From Conchocele bisecta (lineage: Eukaryota; Mollusca; Bivalvia; Lucinida; Thyasiridae): a stretch of 64,000 nucleotides of DNA. The stretch's first letter is position 1; every line of letters begins with the position of its first letter. Positions 54,220-64,000 of the stretch are shown here, one piece after another. Made by a program: the position numbers and the translations under genes. A model generated the notes under the pieces. It was not told the DNA's origin. It was given only the letters and a program-made list of their open reading frames with translations, and ran no database searches. The stretch spans positions 110,501,370 to 110,565,369 of the forward strand of contig CM055266.1 of NCBI GenBank assembly GCA_029237695.1, given 5' to 3'.

Positions 54220-54473
54220 TACGGAGCCCCGCAGGGGACGTATAATTTGTTTTTTATTTAATTCGTTCCCACGAAATAACAATTCGTTCCCTCAATTTAA
54301 TAATTCGTTCCTCAATTTAACAATTCGTTCCCACGAAATGACAATTAGTTCCCACGATATCGTTCCCACGAATTAACAATTCGTTCCCACGGATTGTTAA
54401 ATTGAGGGAACGAATTGTTATTTCGTGGGAACGAATTAATAAAATAAATCCATGTCCCCTACGGGGCTCCGCA
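54220..54473. mobile_element. FB-10 foldback element
   Basis: TACGGAGCCCCGCAGGGGAC to GTCCCCTACGGGGCTCCGCA, with the same ATTCGTTCCCACGAAATAAC interior variants as at 36181. It ends at the base next to the exon above. Confidence 0.9.
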
Positions 54474-54944
54474 GCGGGCAGGAATATGTTATTCGAAAAT
54501 GGACCATATAAAGGGAATCTTAAAAGCGTGATTATTTATCATGTTACAGTCTCCGCGAAGCTGCCAACATTTTACAGGACATAAAATTGATTTTGTGTCA
54601 TATTGAAGACATTTTTAGCTTTTTAAGTATATCAATCATATAAGAAAAGCTAGCCAGCACCAGAGGCGCATACCAAAGGAAGGTGATTTCATTGAAGCTT
54701 AGAATAAAAAAGTAAAATATATATATATTATTCGGACATTCGGTCCCAAGACTTCCGGTTTACCGTCGGACCGGAGGCGAGGCAATTTTAACGGACATGT
54801 CCGACGGACCGACGACTTTTGCGGAGACTGATGTTAGTTTTTAAACGAGTTTATAAGAAACACGAGACTCCGAAATGACACAGGTAAAATACAGAAGATC
54901 AGAAAATGGCTATTTCAAAAACTTTCCCGACGCACTCACTTCGA

Positions 54945-55075
54945 TACATCTCGGTTCTAATACGGAATATATATCGTTATCAGGCTACATAGGTATGCTA
55001 TCTGATCGGGAACTGCACAGGCCACAAATCTCATAAGCCCCATGTTTCCAATCACACCCACATATATTCCGTTGC
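54945..55075. mobile_element. MITE-5 right end
   Basis: ATATCGTTATCAGGCTACAT to GCCCCATGTTTCCAATCACA. No left end. Confidence 0.65.
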
Positions 55076-55154
55076 CTCTACGGAAAACGTTAGAGAGCGG
55101 GTTGAGTGTCACAGCTGACTGAACACAAGCCTCATTTAATCATGGTGTGTCATA

Positions 55155-55400
55155 AACGTGGCTGTGACTGGAGAAATGTGGCTTATGGGATGTGTGACCA
55201 GTCTAGCGCCTGATCAAATAGCACACGCCTGTAGCATGATAACGATCGAGATTGATTGTTAGAAGAATGATGAGTGTCTCATTATCAGAATGGCGAACAG
55301 TGCAGATCCGGGGCAGACTGTGCGTATGCACAGTCTGATCCGGATCTACACTGGTCGCAGAACACATAAGCCCCATTTCTCCAGTCAAAGACATAAATGC
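55155..55400. mobile_element. MITE-5 element
   Basis: The best full copy: GTGGCTGTGACTGGAGAAAT, GATCAAATAGCACACGCCTG, the dyad GACTGTGCGTATGCACAGTC and CCATTTCTCCAGTCAAAGAC. Confidence 0.85.
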
Positions 55401-55594
55401 CCTCTGATGTCCACGACCTCTGCTATGTCCTATATTCACTTCACCCAGGGTGAGTGCACAGATGATACTAGCGTGCCTTGGACGGTCAATTATTGTTTGT
55501 ATAGACGTGAAACACCTTTCTAAATAATTAGAAAGACAATCATGTACATGTATATACAAACAATAATTTACCATCTAAGACACGCTAAAAGCAC

Positions 55595-55705
55595 CGCGTG
55601 GGCGGCCATATCGGGCACGGTCGCGTCCGGGTCATGGGCAGTGTACACGGTCACCAACTCGGCCTTGTTGAGACAGGAAAGGTCCACACCCACCACCACC
55701 ACCAC
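55595..55705 (-). CDS. Exon of unidentified beta-sandwich repeat protein
   Basis: 111 bp, phase 0-0. Acceptor GTTATTCCAG/GTG and donor GCG/GTGCTT. It reads VGVDLSCLNKAELVTVYTAH then DPDATVPDMAAHA, preceded by a GTG repeat coding five Val. It precedes the 54-kb exon in transcript order. The donor is only fair, so the end is provisional. Confidence 0.62.
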
Positions 55706-55782
55706 CTGGAATAACAGGGGATGCGGGACGTCCGCTCAATACAGGAGCGAATATCGACTAGTCTTTTTGATACAGTGGACCT

Positions 55783-55846
55783 GTCTAAACCGGACACCCT
55801 GTGGGCTCCTAGGGTGTCCGGTTTAGACAGGTTCCGCTGTATGTCT
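55783..55846. repeat. Short hairpin repeat (CCGGACACC type)
   Basis: CTGTCTAAACCGGACACCCT and AGGGTGTCCGGTTTAGACAG, about 64 bp with a short loop. See also 56668 and 62048. Single arms occur at 50148, 50280, 50592, 55960 and 57103. Confidence 0.9.
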
Positions 55847-56004
55847 TGAAAATGCGCGCCCGAGACAATTGTGCGTGCTTTGCACTCATGAAAAGACATT
55901 AACATCAGACGTAAATGTCAGTGACCCCAATCTAATTAAACAAACAAATGCGTTCTCGGTGTCCGGTTTAGAGAGGTTCCACTTATTTATGTTATCGGAT
56001 TTAA

Positions 56005-56510
56005 AGCTACATACCCACTCAGTAGGCACACACTGTTCTTTATAGGAATTAAGTAAGTGTATAATTGTGTCAGTATTCCACCAGTTCTAAAAATTACGAG
56101 TGCCCGTTATACAGACATAATAATTTTTATAATATTTATTTTACTGGTAGTGACGCACGGTGATATCAGACTATTTTCATACGCAAATGAGGCATAATAT
56201 TATTTTAATTATTTATACTAATTAAATGCGTCACCTGAAACAAATAATATTTTCGACAGATTATAAAGTATGATTATTGCACATCAAAAAGTGAATACAG
56301 AGAATAAATAGTAATGTCTGTTAACATCTTAAGGAAACACGGTTATCGCCCCTGATATCAGTGTGGAAATTTACATCGGATATAAAATGTATACTAATGT
56401 CAATCAATACGTGGAGTAATGGTGAATGGATGTTTATTTTGCCCGAAAATGTCTCAGATAATGTCTCTGATACAAAGAACATTGTGTGCCTACTGAGTGG
56501 GCATGTACCT
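56005..56510. mobile_element. MITE-9 element
   Basis: 506 bp, TTAA at 56001-56004 and 56511-56514. AGCTACATACCCACTCAGTA and TACTGAGTGGGCATGTACCT ends. The interior is an inverted version of 51326-51828. Confidence 0.9.
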
Positions 56511-56667
56511 TTAAGAACTCATGTGTAATTGTATAATACAAGAACGACGTATTGACCAGCTTTATAGGCAGGTTACGGACTTGGAAATTCACGAGAAAGT
56601 TGCCATGGTTCAGTTAGAACAGAGATATAAATACAAATACAATCAGGAGCCTAAATCTCGGATTATA

Positions 56668-56743
56668 ACTACAGTGAACCCTCTCTAAACCGGACTCCCT
56701 GGGAGGTCCCCAGGGTGTCCGGCTTAGAGAGGTTTCACTGTAA
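56668..56743. repeat. Short hairpin repeat (CCGGACACC type)
   Basis: TACAGTGAACCCTCTCTAAA and its mirror GGCTTAGAGAGGTTTCACTG around CCTGGGAGGTCCCCAGG. Confidence 0.9.
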
Positions 56744-56860
56744 ATAAGGCATTTGACCATTCCGAGCCATAGTTGTGTGCTATGCGATCACGAACAGACA
56801 TTATGATCTAAGATATATGACCGAGAAACTCATAAAAAATAAGAGCACATGTGCTTTCCT

Positions 56861-57105
56861 CGGGCCCGTTTCACTAAACTTTGTACGACTAAAATGTTCG
56901 TAAGTGCAAATTTATGATCATCTGGAAATTTCAATTTATGGATTTACATTTATTGAGCATAGGCTGCAGATGCAGCCTATGATCAATAAATGTAAATTCA
57001 ACAATTGTTTACAAAACAAACATCGTTAATGTGAGATTTAAAGAATATCATAATTTTGCACTTACGAACATCTTAGTCGTACGAAGTTTAGTGAAATGGC
57101 CCCCT
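56861..57105. mobile_element. MITE-2 element
   Basis: GGGCCCGTTTCACTAAACTT to AAGTTTAGTGAAATGGCCCC; centre GGCTGCAGATGCAGCC. Confidence 0.9.
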
Positions 57106-57177
57106 GGTGTCCGGTTTAAAATGTACTGGCGAGGAATACTCGGCGTTAGAATTGGCCGAGTTTGTAGTCACATTGCT

Positions 57178-57453
57178 TACTGTCTGTCTCACGAAACCTG
57201 CCAAAATTCTACGGCCATATAAACAATGTAAAGACAATGTTTGTTTTCTATAATATTTAATGTTATCAAAACTTAAGAATGAGCCTTCTTTTATTTCATG
57301 AAATTTTGTCAAATGTTGATTTTATTACGAACAATTTATTTCTCTGTGGGAATTTAACATGGGGGAAAAAGGAGGTGGAGGAGCAGTAGACGATCCTAAA
57401 GTTGCACTTACGAACATTTTAGTCGTACGAAGTTTAGTGAAACGGGCCCCCGG
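57178..57453. mobile_element. MITE-8 left half fused to MITE-2 right end
   Basis: 57178-57386 is MITE-8 from TACTGTCTGTCTCACGAAAC to GGAGGAGCAGTAGAC. It switches at 57387 to MITE-2 (ATCCTAAAGTTGCACTTACG to CGAAACGGGCCCC-type end). A chimera by deletion or template switch. Confidence 0.8.
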
Positions 57454-57658
57454 TCTCTCAATGATAAGTATATGATACGTTAAACGCGCTTGTTTTCTGT
57501 ACAGTCACGTACATTTCAAGCAATTAAAGTGTCTTTAAATACTGTAGATCCAGATAAGACTGCTCGAAACGAGTCGTCTCATCACGATCTGCAGTGTTTA
57601 TCGGTATTTAAGCTTTTTTTCCTGGAGACAAATCGTATACGCTTGCACTCACTTAGTA

Positions 57659-58052
57659 CTGTCTGTTTCACGAAATCTGTCCAAAATTGTTTACGATAAT
57701 ATTCAATTTTATCAAAATTTAAGAATGAGCCTTCTTTTTATTTTTTGAAATTTTGTCAAATATTGATTTTATTACGAAAAATGTATTTGTCTATGGAAAT
57801 TTAACATGGGGGAAAAGGAGGTGGAGGAGCTGTAGGAGGAGTCAGAAAACGAAATATTTTGGAAATGGACTCCGAAATGGCTTGGAAATGATCTAAGAAA
57901 ACAAGTTAAATTTTGAAAATCGGTCCAGTTTTTCTGAAATTCTGGAGAACTCTTAAATTTTGCTATAATTTAATATTATCGATACAAATATCGTTTTTGC
58001 ATTATTTATATAGCCAGCCGTAACATTTGGGCAGGTTTCGTGAAACAGACAG
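57659..58052. mobile_element. MITE-8 element
   Basis: ACTGTCTGTTTCACGAAATC to GGTTTCGTGAAACAGACAGT. The centre is deleted relative to 52905. Confidence 0.85.
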
Positions 58053-58335
58053 TAATCCAACATAATTGCAACATAAATAGGTCAATGTTCGTTATGGATG
58101 GAACACACGTCAGATGCACGTAATATTGCTTTAACCCTTGCCATGCTGAATTAAATTTTGTCGTCTCCTGTTAATTTTTTTACTTCCATTTTTCTCAATG
58201 AAAACATGGTTTGGCGGCACTTCAAACATGGTTTGGCGGTCAAACCATGATTTTGTTGAAAACAAATAAATATGAAACAACAACAGAGGAAGATTGCCGT
58301 TTCCAGCATTCTAAGGGTTAAGTGATGTCACGTAC

Positions 58336-58530
58336 ATCGAGGTTGCAAACCTTAAACACGGCCTGACCGCTTGCCAAAGGCGCCAACAGTTCCACAATGT
58401 AGTTAGACGACACATTGGCCGTGCTCGGCGTGTACATCGTAATGTCCAGGGTCAATGTGAACGGCTCGTCGATCGTTGCCTCAAATGTCGTAAGGTCCGG
58501 TGACGTAAGCGGCGACAGTGAAACGTCAGT
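58336..58530 (-). CDS. Exon of unidentified beta-sandwich repeat protein
   Basis: 195 bp, 65 codons, phase 0-0. Acceptor ATTACATTCAG/ACT and strong donor GAT/GTACGTGA. It reads TDVSLSPLTSPDLTTFEATI, LDITMYTPSTANVSSNYIVE and LLAPLASGQAVFKVCNLD. Alternating hydrophobic residues, a Y-I-V-E-L-L-A-P strand and a single Cys are typical of repeated extracellular beta-sandwich modules. This is the best supported and most upstream exon seen; the 5' part of the gene is probably beyond the window or too short to spot. Confidence 0.8.
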
Positions 58531-58779
58531 CTGAATGTAATTGTATAAACCAGTTTTATAAATATGTTTCCAAAACATCACGAGCAACTTCGCTTCGATT
58601 TGCACTATTTCCAGGGCAGTATTATTTATAACACGTGACGTCAAATCAGCAAATTCTGATCGTCAATGATGCCAGTATGATGTTTAAATGAAAGTTGATT
58701 TTCCAGGTAAGCCTACTTATCAGATTGTTCTAATGAAAAAGAAACGTTATACATTCGGACTAATTACAAACACAATATA

Positions 58780-59110
58780 ATATAGGAATGAATGGCCTTT
58801 TTGTGGAATTTATAGGGGGTATACACTTGGAAAAGTCGTGGGAATACTGGACGAAGGCCGGAAGGCTTCATCCACTATTTCCGCACCTTTTCCAAGTTTA
58901 TATCCCCGATAAATTCAACAAAAAGGCCATTCATTCCTTATAATTCCAGCAGTTGAAATAAATTCATCAAGAAAATGTGTTTATTTTCCGTTTTCTTAAG
59001 AATTATTTTAACTGCGCCTCACGGTTACGGAAAGTAGTTCGGCGTGGAGGTTTACTGGGATATACATTCTGGACAGAGACTTACTACGGGCCAATCAAAT
59101 GCAAACCTCC
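58780..59110. mobile_element. FB-3 element
   Basis: GGAATGAATGGCCTTTTTGT, core AGTCGTGGGAATACTGGACG and reverse arm GGCCATTCATTCCTTATAAT, followed by TTCTTAAGAATTATTTTAAC and the TGGGATATACATTCTGGAC flank. Confidence 0.82.
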
Positions 59111-59514
59111 AACTCCATGGTCAAGGTCAATATCTGACCAATCAACGCTGGGATCGGGAACACGTGGGCCACAAATAACACTTGAATCTTATTGTCCGCA
59201 ACTACCATGGATGCGTCGCGTGATGCTGTATAGGGAAATAGAGAATACCAGACTCACTGGTGAAACGTTTCATGTCGAAATAGGCACCGGATTCAGTCCT
59301 GACGAATTCAAATACTGCTACATACAGAAGGTACTGCATAAACACATGTTCGTCTAGCAACCGGCGTTTATACGATAGCTCTAAGTAGAGATGAGTGGCA
59401 TCTCGTCAGGAAACCGTTGCTTCTTTTCGACGTGAAATATTTTACGCCGATGCGGAGTGCAGCACCAGGGAGACTTGCGTCTGTCAATTTATCCCGTCAA
59501 CACAGTGCGCATGT

Positions 59515-59805
59515 GCCGTGAAACACGGCGCTGTGAAACATTTTGATATCCTGTCAATACGACCTAATCACTGCGTATGCATATGTGAGGTGGCTGAGGT
59601 TATATTTTTGCATTTTACAGCCATTTGTAGGTGTTGACGAGATAAATTGAATACATGTACATGTAGTAGGTTAGTGCCGTGAATGGGAAAAATATCTGGC
59701 GCGGCACGGAAACAGGATATGCTCGGCAGAGCCTCGTCCATCCCGTTTTCTGAGCCTTGCCAGATATTTTTCCCATTCACGGCACTAACCTACTATTCTC
59801 CATAT
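59515..59805. mobile_element. FB-4 foldback element
   Basis: GTGAAACACGGCGCTGTGAA, TAGGTTAGTGCCGTGAATGG and mirror CACGGCACTAACCTACTAT. Preceded by text shared with 7900-8090. Confidence 0.82.
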
Positions 59806-60083
59806 CAAGACGAGGAAATGTCTAGTGTAGGGATACCTGTTGTTTCCGAGCAGCCGAGCCTGATACAATTGATGTAAAAAGCCACTCGCATTGTATTTTA
59901 TTTATCGGGAAAAGAGAATATGACGTGGCTTTCGTTGAATATAACGACTATCGTGCTTATCATATATGGAGAAATGACGTCCGTAACGTCGCAATGACGT
60001 GTTTCCTTCGACAAATCTAATCATGTTGTCGGGCACACCCTATCAATCGCGAGAAATTAATTCGCATATCTCATGGCCATATT

Positions 60084-61023
60084 TTGCACTTGAAGAATCA
60101 TGAAGAATCATATTCAGCATATGAATCTCTTGGGCAGAATATCCTACAATTTAAAAAATTGGAATGTATGCCTTTGGCTATTGACATATCTAGGCTTGAT
60201 GACGGGTCTGGTATATGTGAAACACTGAACTATAACCATGCATGTTGGCACAAAACGTGTAAGCTCTTATTTTGTACAATGAAGCTGCAGCGATCAGTGA
60301 ACAGGTGCAAAAAGAGAAAACAGACAGAAAACTATCATTCGAGTCCTGCAAAAACAAGAAGTCAGTTGGAACAGAGAGATGATAGTACTGATAGAAACAC
60401 ATGTTATTTCTATGACTCAACACGTGAGAAAGAATGTCTCCATCGAAACACCAAATTTGACAATAAATGTAGCAGACTATGCTACATCATTAATGACTCC
60501 AGACTCCAGGTTATTGACGAAGTTAGCTGCTGGTGATATGGTAGCATGTGATGCATGGTACCATTTGTCATGTCTCACTGAATTGCGTAATCGCTATAGG
60601 GCTCATAAACGTAATATTAATAATGAAAATGATGGGACCGACTCAGTTGATGCATTGGTACTTGGGGAACTTGTTGGCTACATAGAGGAAACCAGGATGG
60701 ATGAGGCTATTCTACCAGTATTTAAGATCTCCGAACTTGTGAAAATGTATTCCAATCGACTGGCAACTCTAGGGCCACATGTACCTGACGTCAGATGAGT
60801 CAATTCAACCAGGTTGAAAGAAAGATTGTTACGTCATGTTCCAGGTTTACGGGCAGAACAACATGGCAGAGAATTGTTATTAATCTTTGAAGAGGATATT
60901 GTGTGTGCCATCAAACGAGCAATAACAGAGGATACTGACACTGATGCAATTCGCTTAGTCAGAGCAGCTCAGGTTGTACGCAAACACATGCTAGAATATA
61001 AAATATATTCGGTTGAGCCTTAG
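60084..61023 (+). pseudogene. Broken unclassified transposon-type gene
   Basis: Three frame pieces line up: 60084-60536 (ends near DEVSCW), 60379-60798 with PDSRLLTKLAAGDMVACDAW then YHLSCLTELRNRYR, and 60814-61023 with RLLRHVPGLRAEQHGRELLL and ATQ-like RAAQVVRKHML. Conserved H-x-x-C and C-x-x-x-C residues suggest metal binding in the N-terminal part. I know this arrangement from many-copy uncharacterised proteins of molluscs and cnidarians, usually mobile-element-linked. One shift near 60440-60530 and a stop at 60796-60798 break it. The 3' end runs into the hairpin at 61000. Confidence 0.7.
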
Positions 61024-61108
61024 ACAGCTTTATTGGGGCGAGCTTTAGCGAACCCCAATAAAGTTGTCGGGGCGAAACCGAATATATTTTATATTCTAAG
61101 GCACTAAC
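60997..61108. repeat. 112-bp hairpin at the end of the broken gene
   Basis: TAGAATATAAAATATATTCG and its mirror CGAATATATTTTATATTCTA, with CTTTATTGGGGCGAGC / GAACCCCAATAAAG inside. It supplies the last codons (about KIYSVEP) and the stop of the third frame, so the true end of the gene has been replaced. Confidence 0.88.
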
Positions 61109-61204
61109 CATGTATTTACTTTATACCGCAACCCATTTTACGTTTACGTCACGTTGATTTATGACGTAACGTCAAGTTGTCTGACTGACGTCATTACGGC
61201 CGTC

Positions 61205-61665
61205 TTGGATGAGGAGGACAAGGAGCAGTACGGAAAACATTTTATTTTAGAAATCCGCCCAAAACCATGCTAGCTACCTTGGAAATGATCCAAATAAGAA
61301 AACAAGAGGTAGTTTCTTCAAATCGGTCCGGTAATTCTGAAATTATTGCGAGAAAGTTGGTCGAAAAACAGCTTTTTTTTTAGAAATTCACTCCGAAACC
61401 CGGCTCGATAGCTTGGAAATGGTCTAACTAAGAAAACAAGAGTTAGTTTGTGAAAATCGGTCCAGTAATTCTGAAATTATTGTGAAAAATCGATTTGGAG
61501 TGGGAGAGTTTTGACAAGGTAGAGGAGCTCGAGAAGTTCGTCGAAAAACAACAATTTTAGAAATTCACTCCGAAACCCGTCTAGATAGCTTGGACGTGGT
61601 CTAACTAAGAAAACAAGAGTTAGTTTGTGAAAATCGGTCCAGTAATTCTAAAATTATTCCAACAC
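61205..61665. repeat. ~165-bp tandem repeat, three units
   Basis: Units share GAAATTCACTCCGAAACCCG, GATAGCTTGGAAATGGTCTA and AAAATCGGTCCAGTAATTCT. The same phrases occur singly in the arms of MITE-8, so the tandem repeat may have grown from a MITE-8 piece. Confidence 0.85.
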
Positions 61666-61904
61666 TATTAAGGTGAAGTGAGACACTTTTTCCGTTGCTA
61701 TTTTGAACCCACTGGTCAGTCACATGACGAGAGGTCAAAGTTGAGAAAATATAGCTAGTATTTTTACATTGTAACTATATGCAAACTGAGCACCAAAACA
61801 AAAGTGCAAGTTTATTATGCTACTTTGATGTATATACGGTTAGTAGCGAATATAGACGATGTTTATTCGGCCCCCTTTATTAGGTTACTTCAGACGCTGG
61901 TTGC

Positions 61905-62050
61905 GGTATAAATGGGGTTTATGGGACTTGTGACCAACTTAAATCATCTATACTGCTGTCAGAAGCGTGAGTGGTGTTTCATTGATGTAATGGCGAAGGG
62001 TGCTGATCCTGATCAAACTGTGCGGGTGCACAGACTGATCACGATCTACA
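61905..62050. mobile_element. MITE-5 fragment
   Basis: GGTTTATGGGACTTGTGACC, CCTGATCAAACTGTGCGGGT and CACAGACTGATCACGATCTA. Ends at the hairpin at 62048. Confidence 0.65.
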
Positions 62051-62116
62051 TTGTACAGTGGAACCTCTCCCAACCGGACACCCGCAGGGTGTCCGGTTTG
62101 GAGATGTTCCACTGTA
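62048..62116. repeat. Short hairpin repeat (CCGGACACC type)
   Basis: TACAGTGGAACCTCTCCCAA and mirror TTGGAGATGTTCCACTGTA with CCGGACACCCGCAGGGTGTC inside. The tightest of the three hairpins, inserted in MITE-5 sequence. Confidence 0.92.
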
Positions 62117-62119
62117 AAT

Positions 62120-62970
62120 CAGACAATTGAGCATCTCATGACATTCTAGTCATTGCAATCAGAGGGGTTGCACTGTAAGTAATAAGTGCTTAACACTTGG
62201 TGTGTCACATGTGTGGGGTATGCAAATGCAGTTACGAGTATGTCTATGATTTAAAAAACATGAAACTAGCCATATTTGGGAAATAAACTTTCCAAAATAT
62301 AACACAAGTCAACATATTTACGACTGATTTAGTGAGCAATTATGATGTAACATGTATTTGCTACTGTACGTGTATCTCACGTTATAGAAAATGAAGAAAT
62401 AAATCAGTCAACATCAGAATAATATGTATGGTTTTGTAGATTTTTTAGTAATCAATTGCTTACGGAATACCAACTCAGCAGGGTTAAAAACTGTTATGAA
62501 AAATGGTGTTTGGTGAAATTACAAATGAGTGTGTGAAATATCAAAACAATTCATAAAGTAAATAACACGATTAATGAGCGATTTATCTAGCGTCTAATAT
62601 TTAGGACGGATACAGACGGATAGCCCGAATCCAGTATACCCACGCAACTTGTTTTGGGCCTATAACTAACGGAACATCAAAATAGAGTAATCGATATTAA
62701 CATTGAAAACATATTTCAAACTACGACACATGTCAAACACTGCATTACACTTTATAATGTATTGTAGTTATTAGTTTAACATTCCTGTGTGGAGCAGCGA
62801 ATCATAGAATGTGTGGTAGTCCGCGTGAATGACGTGCTTCAGTTGTTGCAGATGATTATATTTCGTCTGCTTTATGACCAATGTCCCTGCATGTAGAAGG
62901 CCTGGCTCCATGACGCCTTCACTGCGTTGGACATCCGGTAATTGATTCCTTGCCTTCCGTGGAAGGCCAG
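62120..62970. other. No gene seen
   Basis: AT-rich. No frame with domain content, no clear repeat end. Confidence 0.5.
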
Positions 62971-63273
62971 TAGCCTATTTCACCAACATTGCAAAGTATA
63001 CTTTAGTAGCAAAGTATACTTTGAGGGAGAAATTTTCAATTTTAGGATAAATTTATTAATTTTTATTATACTGAATTTATTACATTATCACAGCCATTAT
63101 GGCTGTGATAATGTAATAAATTCAGTATAATAATTCTGCATACTTTTAATCATGAAATATATACATTTGTTAGTTCTATATGAAACAATGCATTTCAGGA
63201 AAAATAAATGATTACTCCCTCAAAGTATACTTTGCTAGTAAAGTATACTTTGCAATATTGGTGAAATCGGCTA
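62971..63273. mobile_element. MITE-1 element
   Basis: A full 303-bp copy flanked by CAG and CTG, oriented as the copy at 8646. TAGCCTATTTCACCAACATT end, CAGCCATTATGGCTG centre. Confidence 0.92.
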
Positions 63274-63472
63274 CTGATTAGTCATCATCGAATTTCAGTT
63301 TGTACTTTATGTCACCGTTTGTGCTGTAGTTGAGCACTTTATTGTCGGTGACCACATGGTCACCGAATTTTATTCCCAGACGAATTGAATAGTAATATTT
63401 TAACTGCGAGTACTTTTAAAAGAAATTGGGATTGACATAGTCAACACTATACCGCTGACTGGTACGAGCATT

Positions 63473-64000
63473 TTATATTGCATCCACATAATGTTGCGGT
63501 ACGTATATTGGTTTGCGTTTTAATTTTCGCTCGATCACACTATGAACACTGTCGACCTCCATTTGAGTGTGACCTCTTTCAAGATATTTCTGACTGATCA
63601 TAATGTTATGATTTCTCGCCAAGTAACAGACCGTGTTGGACATTGTAATATTTCTATTTTGGTATGTGCATCCATCAGAGTAGAAAATAAACCGTTTCAC
63701 ATCGTTTTCTTCCCTGAAAAATGCCTTCAATGTAATTTGCTACACACGAGACAAACGAATCAGCTGTCAGGTCACCTTGGGACTCATTCCAAAAATAACA
63801 TTTCACATGCTTTGTTTTCAGATCAAAAATGGTAATGTTGTGACATGACAACTTGGTCTTGTAATAGAGTGCACTTGCATTCAACCGCGGACGCAAGAGT
63901 ACGGACTGTAGTTCTAAGGTTAATACCTTAATAGAGCTGTCTGTCATTGCAGAATATTTGTCCTTGGTTTTTTCGCTTCTTGCAGAATCTTTGTTAGCGA
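63473..64000 (-). pseudogene. Partial transposon-type gene with YSDGCTYQNRN motif
   Basis: Two minus frames overlap: 63675-63947 (LRPRLNASALYYKTKLSCHN, FDLKTKHVKCYFWNE) and 63473-63730 (IFYSDGCTYQNRNITMSN, then YLERGHTQMEVDSVHSVIER). The frame changes near 63700, and the upstream part runs off the window. The SDG...QNRN and HTQME..SVHS.IE blocks look like an RNase-H-fold (DDE-type) core of many-copy uncharacterised invertebrate proteins. It may belong to the same kind of element as 60084-61023, though inverted and separate. Confidence 0.75.

Noticed and set aside
55783..55846. Bacterial-style terminator or CRISPR repeat
   Set aside because: The organism is an animal, and the hairpins are dispersed, not regularly spaced with spacers.

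Overview
This is a stretch of animal nuclear DNA, AT-rich with GC-rich coding islands, and most likely from a bivalve mollusc. Evidence for this is a split eukaryotic gene with clear splice sites, several foldback DNA-transposon families and SINE-like elements of types I know from bivalve genomes, and a decayed Ty3/gypsy element. The bivalve assignment is inference. There are no operons, phage genes or CRISPR arrays, and almost all long open frames in the window are chance frames inside repeats.

Main host gene: the minus strand from 28883 down to 11478 carries what looks like a complete orthologue of ZC3HC1 (NIPA), a nuclear-basket protein. I assembled eight coding exons (28792-28883, 24159-24288, 23299-23449, 20059-20142, 18933-19051, 15913-16026, 13644-13787, 11478-11870). 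The phases agree at all seven junctions and give about 408 residues with two BIR-like zinc domains, each CxxC...HxxxC. Intron 2 has no GT-AG solution, but fits a U12-type AT-AC intron exactly. Every intron carries mobile-element sequence, and some insertions end within 25-50 bp of a splice site.

Second host gene: minus-strand exon-like islands at 58336-58530, 55595-55705, about 54045-54218, 50339-50450 and 48339-48470 look like part of a protein built of extracellular beta-sandwich modules, which I do not recognise by name. A foldback element ends exactly at the start of the third exon.

Layout: 1-5390 is a satellite of two ~168-bp monomer types in higher-order units, broken by two reverse SINE-like insertions with perfect or near-perfect target duplications. 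5390-11470 is a dense mosaic of foldback elements, including a three-level nest at 8528-9524. 11478-28883 is ZC3HC1. 26900-27700 holds a primer-binding-site-like and a polypurine-tract-like motif only about 80 bp apart, followed by a tRNA-Thr-like gene. 29-37 kb holds a duplicated ~0.5-kb block and further foldbacks. 37627-40463 is a gypsy pol relic, with a second, more decayed one at 41540-42724. 43245-47935 holds four tRNA-Arg-like copies in repeated blocks, interleaved with a ~34-bp minisatellite. 48.3-58.5 kb is the second host gene. 60084-61023 and 63473-64000 hold two broken pieces of unclassified transposon-type genes.

Family names used below are local labels: MITE-1 (TIR TAGCCTATTTCA), MITE-2 (GGGGCCGTTTCACTAAAC), FB-3 (GGAATGAATGGCCTTTTTGT), FB-4 (TAGGTTAGTGCCGTGAATGG), MITE-5 (GTGGCTGTGACTGGAGAAAT), MITE-6 (TTAACCCTTTCA), MITE-7 (CAGAGCTCCAGATAAG), MITE-8 (ACTGTCTGTTTCACGAAA), MITE-9 (TTAA-flanked, CCCACTCAGTAGGCAC), FB-10 (TACGGAGCCCCGCAGGGGAC), FB-11 (CAGGCGCGGATCCAGGATTT), SINE-A and SINE-B.
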